Assembly: GCA_028023455.1 (NCBI GenBank)
Contig: JAQFVV010012396.1
Coordinates: forward strand, 8,162,085-8,226,084
Source of the DNA: Epiperipatus broadwayi
Taxonomy: Eukaryota; Onychophora; Udeonychophora; Euonychophora; Peripatidae
Length of the DNA: 64,000 nucleotides
Reading direction: 5' to 3'
Shown piece after piece: positions 60,945-64,000 of the stretch. Each line of letters begins with the position of its first letter. Within the stretch, counting starts at the first letter, position 1. A program made the position numbers and the translations under genes. The notes under the pieces are model-generated. The model worked only from the letters and a program-made list of their open reading frames with translations. It did not search any database and was not told the DNA's origin.

Positions 60945-61135
60945 CAAATTAACTCAACCCTTTGACACCATCCACTTTAGATAAATATAGTAACAACTAT
61001 TAATAATCATTTACTAAACTAGAGATTATCTCTAGCACAGATATAAACTTTAAAACTCAATTAAAAATTAATATATTTGATTTTATTAAATTAAACACAC
61101 AAACACATGTAGTTATTCACATTTCTTTTTCCCAC
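60945..61135 (-). repeat. Dispersed repeat, copy 2 (inverted to 55650-55865)
   Basis: It carries CTTTGACACCATCCAC, AATCATTTACTAAACTAGAG, ATTATCTCTAGCACAGAT, AAACTTTAAAACTCA and TAGTTATTCACATTTC, the reverse complement order of the other copy. No coding content. Confidence 0.6.
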
Positions 61136-61830
61136 ATGTAATATTTTTATAAATATATTAAATAACCTCAATATTACCACATATTCTTTTAAATTCATAT
61201 AAATAAAGATACAATAAAAAACAAATGACTCATATTCTTTTATATTCATATAAATAAAGATACAATAAAAGACAAATGATCCCCAAGATTCATTTTGTGC
61301 TGAGCCAGCAGAAAATTATGAAACAATAATGCTTTTTCTGAAGAAACTTTCAATGATTTTTAATGAAAATGAGAGTTTACAAGTTAAAAGTCATAAAATC
61401 ACCTTTAAAATCTACTTACTTTATTTTATTTTGTAGATTTGACAATTAGTTTAATAGTGTCCAGTACATTTATGATACCATAAGACTAAAAGCATTGATA
61501 TAATGATCCCAGCAGGCTTTGATATATTTCTTATAATAATTATTTAGCACTTAAGTAATATTTGAATACAAGTATCATGGGTATACTGAACTTTAGAGGT
61601 AATTAGAGAGGATTTGAACACATACTTTCAAGCTTTCTTCTGCTATTCACTCCATTTTATATAACTTATATAATGACCACATACATGTGAAAAAGATTTC
61701 CAATATACATATTTTGTGCTGAGCCACACACATATATATATATATTCAATGCTTAATTTTTATTGAAGAATTTCTATATTAATATAAACTGAATACTGAT
61801 TATATATATATATGGAAGATGATAATCTGG

Positions 61831-61873
61831 ACCAACCAATGAATGTTGGTTCAGCATGAAATATATATATTAG
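61831..61873 (+). ncRNA. Hammerhead-like motif, family 3 copy 4
   Basis: ACCAA (61831-61835), CCAATGA (CUGAUGA with two changes), hairpin ATGTT-GGTTC-AGCAT (61843-61857), GAAA (61858-61861), a TA tract, then TTAG. Stem II pairs fully, and its outer pairs differ from the GTGCT/AGCAC of other copies in a compensating way. Truncated relatives on the minus strand at 61281-61310 and 61702-61730 keep AGCAC, AAAA and TTGG. Confidence 0.4.
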
Positions 61874-61985
61874 AGATCATTTATCTTTTTTACATATATA
61901 TGGTCATTTGTATCAGTTATATAAGATGGAGTGGATAACAAAAAGAAGCTTAAAAGTCTGTGTTCAAATCTTATAATTAAATATT

Positions 61986-63350
61986 CATGAATGCTTTTGT
62001 ATTATAACCTAAGATTGGCATTAGCTAGGTGATAATTAATCTAGATTTTATATTATGCGTCTTTTATATCCAATCACAAAGGGTTGACTATTAATTAATT
62101 TGCATTAAATCTCTGATGTCTTGGCTAATTACTGCTGGTGATGCTATGTATTATTGCTTATAATTACTTATATTGGCTTTTAATGTAGATCTATGCTAAA
62201 TAGTGATACTTTTGTGGATGCTTTTAAAAGATGATAATGGATAATGAACATGTAGTATAAATATCTCATGCCATTATGCCATTATTCTGTCCTTTTACAT
62301 ACCATTCATTAATTACTTGTTTTTTTTTATTAATAATTTTGCCTGATTAAGAGGATATCTAGAAATAATTCAATACTAAATCTCTTATCATGTATTATAA
62401 ACCATCTGTGACTTTAAAATATTTTATATCGTGTAAGAAACTTAAATAGATATTAAATATAAGTATCAAAGAATAACAATAATTATTATTTTTAAACACA
62501 TGTTGGGCATATAGATTGCAGAATGATTTATATATTATATTGAGCATTTATTTTATATCTGTACAGAATCTTTAAACTACCAAACATCACATGATCACCT
62601 ATAAGCAAAATAACTTTTTTTTCATTTGTTTATTAAATGTGAATATTAAAAAAAATATTAATTTGGTTATAAAAGACGTCACTTCATTCATCATGACTTT
62701 ATATAATCATGATTAAATAATTAAAGAACAATGTATTAAAAGATTTGCAGTTTCATGAAATGGTAACTTTATGAATTAAAATTTAATAAAATTAAATCCT
62801 GTTTCAGTAGTGTATGTATTTCTATAACTCATAGTATTTCATCCATATGTTTTTGATGTAATATAATTACTGTTTACATATGAACAAAATGTTGATATTA
62901 TTTACTAATTGCAAAGGCAATATAGAATGTGAGGTCATTATTAATTATGACATACAGAAAATAGTGACAACTGAAAGCAAAAACTACAATTAAAAGTTTA
63001 AATATTGATATATATATAGTACAAATAAAAATTTAATAAATATTTACCCATATGAAATCAATTTCTGATATGGCAATAATACAATTCAAAACAACTTCTA
63101 GTTTTGTTTAAGAGAGACAAAAACTGTCTTTTCATTAAATTTTTTAAAAGAAAATAACAGTTTCCCGCTAGACTGGGCATTTAATCCATATTTTTATTTA
63201 TATTATTAACCAACAGCACAATGGAGTATAGTACTGTATTGTAAATATTATGAGCAGTATGTCACACTGCTATTATGATGAATATTTGTTTTATATAAAT
63301 ATCATTTCAAATTTGATGTTATTTAATTTTAAGCATTATTTACAATAAAT
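61986..63350. other. A+T-rich non-coding DNA
   Basis: Only a short AACATCACATGATCACC fragment near 62583-62599 is recognised, shared with the family 1 repeats at 14.5 and 21.7 kb. Confidence 0.5.
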
Positions 63351-63353
63351 ATT

Positions 63354-63499
63354 AAATAATATTCATTAAGGCCATAGCCTCAATCACATGTGTATAAAAT
63401 GCGATAGTAGGGACCTCTACAGGTCTTAAAACCACAAGCTTGCTCTTGGAAGAAAAGAGGGGCATGTGATTGAGGCTACAGCCTTAATGAATATTATTT
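63354..63499. mobile_element. MITE with 37-bp inverted termini
   Basis: The left terminus, AAATAATATTCATTAAGGCC then ATAGCCTCAATCACATG (63354-63390), is inverted at 63463-63499 with one mismatch. The interior contains GCGATAGTAGGGACCTCTAC, shared with the hairpin at 17821-17975. It is 146 bp with no open frame. Near-perfect termini suggest fairly recent activity. No clear target duplication was established. Confidence 0.8.
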
Positions 63500-64000
63500 A
63501 CGTAATGAATGTACGTTTAAATAAATTTATAATAAATATTAAAATGTTTGTATAAAAAAATTAAAAAAATATAGTCATAAAATTGCACAAATGGAGAAAT
63601 AAAATTACTTTTGTTTAACTCAAATCAGTTGATTGCTTTTTTTACAATTACTATAATATTTATTTTTCCTTTTTTTTTTTTTTTGTATTTGTATTAAATT
63701 AGCAAAACCTTTTTAATGTCTGACAACTGAAAAGATGTTCATTATTTACTTTATGGATATAACTGAGTATATTTTTGGTATGGTACCTCAGAATTATAGC
63801 TCTCACTTCATAGCCATCATAAATAATTATCAGCTGTCCCTATTTAAATGTAATATTCATTTTTTTTTTTGTATTTGTAATAAATTATCAAAACATTTTT
63901 AATGTCCAATAACTGAAAGGTTTTTATTATTTACTTTTTAGATACAAATGAATGTGCTTTCAGTTATAATGAAATATATTTGCTTTTTATTATTGTAAGT
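63500..64000. other. A+T-rich DNA with a short diverged duplication
   Basis: TTTTGTATTTGTATTAAATT, AGCAAAACCTTTTTAATGTC and GACAACTGAAA (about 63681-63732) recur as a similar series at about 63867-63920, an imperfect duplication about 186 bp apart. No gene. Confidence 0.5.

Larger units (their letters stand above)
60745..61985. repeat. Cluster of hammerhead-like family 3 / SINE-like repeats, direct and inverted
   Basis: The block TAAATATATTAAATAACCTC plus AATATTACCACATA occurs at 60739-60775 and again at 61150-61185. Its 3' part, CATATAAATAAAGATACAAT, is duplicated in tandem (about 61188-61272). Each is followed by a hammerhead-like piece (60818-60860, 61281-61310, 61702-61730 on the minus strand). 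The tRNA-like AGGATTTGAACACA and CACTCCATTTTATATAA (about 61610-61665) faces its inverted copy TTATATAAGATGGAGTGGAT and CTGTGTTCAAATCTT (about 61918-61974). A further dispersed repeat, inverted to 55650-55865, occupies 60945-61135. Confidence 0.65.

Overview
This window looks like A+T-rich (roughly three quarters by eye, not counted) nuclear DNA from an animal, most likely an invertebrate; the species cannot be named from it. There are no operons, ribosome binding sites or long open frames. The only convincing protein homology is to broken retrotransposons. The rest is non-coding DNA with hairpin-forming repeats, tRNA-derived SINEs, hAT-like MITEs and microsatellites. It is either intergenic or the inside of a very large intron. 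One weak candidate cellular exon lies near 54.6 kb.

Layout. 1-5.08 kb: featureless A+T-rich DNA. 5.08-10.83 kb: a nearly full-length but dead RTE/BovB-type LINE on the minus strand, split inside its endonuclease by a 2.4 kb insertion flanked by a 13-bp duplication. 12.8 kb: tRNA-derived SINE. 14.5-14.8 kb: inverted pair of Penelope/retrozyme-like repeats carrying a hammerhead-ribozyme-like core, followed by a second, 5'-truncated RTE copy (14.9-16.6 kb). 16.9 and 19.5 kb: two related hAT-type MITEs with 8-bp target duplications. 21.7 and 23.5 kb: two more hammerhead-type repeats. 24.2-25.3 kb: a decayed LINE of another clade on the plus strand. 26.8-29.05 kb: an unexplained less A+T-rich block with a long TA repeat. 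31.8-33.15 kb: a 1.34 kb hAT-like element with a SINE inside it. 41.1-42.2 kb: a second hammerhead-type family arranged as direct plus inverted units. 46.0-47.05 and 51.85-52.48 kb: large foldback structures. 53.8 kb: about 68 copies of AAT. 57.5-60.05 kb: a third LINE clade on the minus strand. 60.8-62.0 kb: a third hammerhead-like, SINE-associated repeat cluster. 63.4 kb: a MITE.

The main observation is that three unrelated-looking repeat families each preserve the hammerhead core: CUGANGA, a short hairpin, then GAAA. In the first two, a third helix joins UCCUCA on the 5' side to UGRGGA directly after a possible cleavage triplet. Stem pairs change together between copies. Hammerhead motifs are known in Penelope-like elements, retrozymes and some SINEs, so the class is not new, but the density here and the separate families deserve a covariance-model search. 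All copies look decayed; no intact protein-coding autonomous partner of these repeats is visible in the window.
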